In this document: piece after piece, positions 61,410-64,000 of the stretch
How the letters are laid out: every line of letters starts with the position of its first letter
Position numbering within the stretch: the stretch's first letter is position 1
DNA from: Adlercreutzia equolifaciens
GTDB taxonomy: Bacteria; Actinomycetota; Coriobacteriia; Coriobacteriales; Eggerthellaceae
NCBI RefSeq assembly: GCF_029076695.1
Contig: NZ_JARFIK010000001.1
Location: 186,001-250,000 of the forward strand
Direction of reading: 5' to 3'
Length of the DNA stretch: 64,000 nucleotides
Program-made: the position numbers and the translations under genes
Notes under the pieces: generated by a model
Database searches by the model: none
Told to the model about the DNA's origin: nothing
The model's input: only the letters and a program-made list of their open reading frames with translations

Positions 61410-63108
61410 TTCCCCTCACAAGTTTTGATTCCGGTATTACCACGATGAACGAGCTTCCCTCGCCCAAGGCGCTTTCAACGCTAACAGTAAATCCTTGCTG
61501 CTCGGCATATTCCCGCACAAGGGCAAGACCAAGGCCGCTGCCGTTGTACTTGCGCGTCGAAGTGCTATCTACCTGAACGAACCGATCGAAAATGCGATCC
61601 TGATCGGCCGGCGCGATGCCTATACCCGTGTCGGCCACCACCAACTTCACCGCCGTTGCAGCCGCGTCGAAGGTGACCGACAGGCTCACAGCGCCGTCAT
61701 CGGGCGTGAACTTGATAGCGTTGTTGACCAGGTTTTCCAGAATGCGCGTAGTCTTGTCGTAGTCGCCCAGCACCAACGGCACATTGGACGCCACCGTGGC
61801 TCGGAAAGTCACCAAGTACTTGTCCGCCAAGGGAGCCATGGTCTCGCGCACCACCGCCACTACCTCGCCCAGGTCAATGGCTTCGCACGCCACCTGTACC
61901 GTGCCGGCGTCCGACCGCGCAATGTCCAGCATGTCGTTGATCATGCCCAGCAGAATTTGGCTGTTCTTCTCGATATGGTCCCAGGCGCGCTGATCGTCCT
62001 CTCGCTCGGAGCCGCAGGATTTCCGCGCCGCCTGGGCGAAGGTAAGGATGGCGGTAAGCGGCGTGCGCAGTTCGTGGTTAACCATGCTCAACAGGTCAGA
62101 TTTAAACCGCGTCTCTTGAGCCAGTTCCCCGTTCAGTACTTCCAGCTTGTCACGCTGGCGCTCGAGAAGGCTATTGGCTTCCTGCAGGTCGAAGGTGCGT
62201 TCCTGTACCTGGGTTTCCAGATGGCCGTACATATCGCGCAACTCGCCGGCCATGTCATTGAAGCTGTCGATGAGGTTGGTGACCTCCTTGGCCGCTTTTC
62301 GGTTTTCCAGCGAGGCGTTGAGCCGTCCCTGGCGCATCTGCCCGAAGGCGCCGTGCAGTCCCTTCAGGGGACGCAGCACGAACACCATGGTGGCACCGTA
62401 GACGATAGTCCCAATGACCGTGGTGATCAGAATGAAGAACAGCAGATCACGCATGATATTTTCCCAGAAGGCCCGCTCGTGCTGGTCAGCGGGGATGACG
62501 ATGCTGATGGCACCGCCCACGTCGCCGATCTCCCAGCCTTCCTTGGCATAACCGGTAATGTCTATCTCGCCCTGGGGAGATCCGTGACATTCCAGACAGC
62601 TCTCATCTACTTCGAGAGCTTGAACATAACGGAACCGATCCTCGCCGTCGAAAGGGGCGAAACCGTAGAACTCACGCTCACCCGGTTGGGCGTTGAACTC
62701 CTCGAGTGCCTCGGCCTCGAATTCATCGGGCACGTCCTGCTCGTTGCGTGGGTTGAAGTTCGTATAGCGGATCACATAATCGGTGCCGAACGAGAACAAC
62801 TTTCCCACGCTCTTGCCCACCACGGCGCAGTGGAGTCCCTTGAACTCATAGCCACCCTTGGTAGAGTTGTTGATGACGCTTTGGGAGTTATCCATGAACT
62901 TCCATACCGCATCCATCTCGTGAGCAAACATGCGCGCTTCCTCAAGCAGCACCATTTCCGCCTGCCGCTTCTCCGATTGGAGCGTGAACGCAGCATAAGC
63001 GACAAAGGACAGAGCGAATGCCACGGTGAGCACTGTGAGATAAATTGTCTTAAGACCGCGGGCCTTACCCTCCCGCAAGCCATGCTGGTCTTGATCGACC
63101 TTCCCCAT
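61399..63108 (-). CDS. Sensor histidine kinase with DUF3365-like CxxCH domain (paralogue)
   Basis: 569 residues from the ATG at 63108, chosen because AGGGGG lies 5 nt upstream and the distance to the first membrane segment matches the paralogue at 17889; an ATG at 63123 is also possible. Membrane segment near 22-42, extracytoplasmic DUF3365-like domain with CLECH at 171-175, second membrane segment near 220-245, HAMP, HisKA with His345 (NHELRTPL), HATPase (NLVNNAIKF, DTGIGI, GSGLGL). The CxxCH suggests covalent heme. Upstream of and coupled to its response regulator. Confidence 0.9.
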   Translation of the reverse strand: MGKVDQDQHGLREGKARGLKTIYLTVLTVAFALSFVAYAAFTLQSEKRQAEMVLLEEARMFAHEMDAVWKFMDNSQSVINNSTKGGYEFKGLHCAVVGKSVGKLFSFGTDYVIRYTNFNPRNEQDVPDEFEAEALEEFNAQPGEREFYGFAPFDGEDRFRYVQALEVDESCLECHGSPQGEIDITGYAKEGWEIGDVGGAISIVIPADQHERAFWENIMRDLLFFILITTVIGTIVYGATMVFVLRPLKGLHGAFGQMRQGRLNASLENRKAAKEVTNLIDSFNDMAGELRDMYGHLETQVQERTFDLQEANSLLERQRDKLEVLNGELAQETRFKSDLLSMVNHELRTPLTAILTFAQAARKSCGSEREDDQRAWDHIEKNSQILLGMINDMLDIARSDAGTVQVACEAIDLGEVVAVVRETMAPLADKYLVTFRATVASNVPLVLGDYDKTTRILENLVNNAIKFTPDDGAVSLSVTFDAAATAVKLVVADTGIGIAPADQDRIFDRFVQVDSTSTRKYNGSGLGLALVREYAEQQGFTVSVESALGEGSSFIVVIPESKLVRGNDE

Positions 63109-63245
63109 TTCTACCCCCTGCATGCCGATACCCCTCGACATTGAGCGGGCATTGTAGCATGGTTCAAGCGTCAATAGGGGAAGCACTCAATTTCCACGCA
63201 TGGGCCTCGGCGCACCAGGTGGCACCACTTCGCAACCCCCGTCCA

Positions 63246-63273
63246 TTGACTCCCCTCCTGCGCGTGTTATGAT
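63246..63273 (+). promoter_or_regulatory. Promoter of the EamA gene, possibly leaderless
   Basis: TTGACT (63246-63251), 16-bp spacer, TATGAT (63268-63273). The expected transcription start near 63280 is only about 3 nt before the ATG, and no Shine-Dalgarno sequence is seen. Confidence 0.7.
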
Positions 63274-63282
63274 GCTGCGACC

Positions 63283-64000
63283 ATGTTTTCCCACATCAAA
63301 CATAACGGGCTGCCCCTATGGGCCTTCAAGGCGGCGTTGCTTTTGGCGGCGGCTATTTGGGGCATGGGCACCGTGGTCATCAAATCCACCGTCGATGAGT
63401 TTCCTCCCAGCTGGCTGGTTGGCGTGCGCTTCCTGGGCGCGGGCATTATCCTGGGCATTGTCACGTTCCCCCGCATCGCGGCGCGCTGGCGCGAGAACGC
63501 CCGCGGCCACCTGCGCGATGGCGCCATCCTGGGCGTGCTGCTCTTTCTCTCCTACTGGGCCAACTCTACGGGTCTGACCGACACCACCGCTTCCAACAGC
63601 GCCTTTCTTACCACCTTGTACGTGGTCATCATCCCCTTCCTGGGGTGGTACATCATCCGCAAGAAACCGACGCGCTTCAATCTTGTCGCCGCCTTCCTGT
63701 GCGTTGCCGGCGTCGGCTGTGTTGCCTACGGCGGCGCGGGCGGATTCTCCCTGCGCTTCGGCGACCTTGTCACGCTGCTGTCGGCGCTGTTCCTCAGCTT
63801 CCACGTGCTGTACACGGCGAAATACGCGCCCGGTCGCTCCATGACGCTGCTGACCGTCATCCAGTTCGTCGTAGCCGGCATTCTGGGCTTCATCGTGGGC
63901 ATCGTCACCGAGCCCACGCCCAACTTCGCGCAGCTTTCCCCTGAAACCTGGGTAAGCCTGGTCTACCTGACCGTCTTCGCCTCGTGCATTGCCCTGGGGC
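63283..64000 (+). CDS. EamA/DMT-family transporter (partial, runs off window)
   Basis: 239 codons are present. About eight hydrophobic segments are seen, with the EamA landmark AAAIWGMGTVVIKSTVD near residue 22, SYWANSTGLTDTTASNSAF near 90 and FLTTLYVVIIPFLGWY following. The second EamA repeat begins near 145. DMT-type carriers export or import small metabolites; the substrate is unknown. The start ATG has no SD but fits a leaderless transcript. Confidence 0.88.
   Translation, partial: MFSHIKHNGLPLWAFKAALLLAAAIWGMGTVVIKSTVDEFPPSWLVGVRFLGAGIILGIVTFPRIAARWRENARGHLRDGAILGVLLFLSYWANSTGLTDTTASNSAFLTTLYVVIIPFLGWYIIRKKPTRFNLVAAFLCVAGVGCVAYGGAGGFSLRFGDLVTLLSALFLSFHVLYTAKYAPGRSMTLLTVIQFVVAGILGFIVGIVTEPTPNFAQLSPETWVSLVYLTVFASCIALG

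Overview
The window is about 64 kb of GC-rich DNA, densely coding, with short intergenic gaps and many ATGA-type overlaps. Twin-arginine molybdenum oxidoreductases with four-cluster ferredoxin partners, a polytopic membrane LuxR-type regulator, S-layer-homology and cell-wall-binding proteins, and Gram-positive style lipoproteins together suggest an anaerobic gut-type actinobacterium of the Eggerthellaceae (Eggerthella/Slackia/Adlercreutzia relatives). The genus cannot be fixed from the sequence. There is one tRNA gene (initiator Met), no rRNA, no insertion sequence and no CRISPR array.

Layout. 1-2380: a cobalamin-dependent methionine synthase activation-domain protein (cut by the window edge), metF, and a small phosphoesterase. 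2394-7943 (minus): a DMSO-reductase-like operon, catalytic subunit, two ferredoxin subunits, TorD-like chaperone, DmsC-like anchor, with a divergent membrane LuxR regulator (8339-10021). 10022-10674: a non-coding block with two unusual repeat families. 10675-17647 (minus): a second molybdenum enzyme with its ferredoxin, followed by a MacB-like ABC exporter, a beta-propeller lipoprotein and a DUF4418 protein. 17889-20283: a divergent two-component system whose kinase carries an extracytoplasmic CxxCH motif. 20296-21158: a PIN toxin/antitoxin pair. 21275-26963: a leucine-rich-repeat protein, a VWA/DUF2201 protein and a MoxR ATPase. 27276-35377: HtrA protease, DUF4097 and XRE pair, GH25 lysozyme lipoprotein, HerA-like ATPase, DUF2148 ferredoxin and a TetR regulator.

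35420-51754 (minus) is a 16-kb co-directional cluster. It runs from an S-layer-homology surface protein and a cell-wall-binding/LRR protein through a binding lipoprotein and two FecCD permeases to an ABC ATPase. A MoxR-DUF58-DUF4129-like-foldase module sits between the permeases and the ATPase. It looks like one envelope-spanning uptake machine of unknown substrate. 51755-55667 holds stacked palindromes, the initiator tRNA, decayed or frameshifted secreted proteins and a CAP-domain protein. 55730-63108 (minus) is a third molybdenum enzyme operon (catalytic, ferredoxin, chaperone, cytochrome b-like subunit) downstream of its own CxxCH kinase/response regulator pair, with 11-bp-spaced TTAA direct repeats between regulator and target. 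A partial EamA transporter closes the window.

The recurring theme is modular anaerobic respiration: three different Mo-bisPGD reductases, each next to its own sensor or regulator. The most unusual items are the interrupted ABC uptake operon, the 32-bp-period degenerate array beside five copies of a 27-bp motif, and the operator-like sites in front of the respiratory operons.
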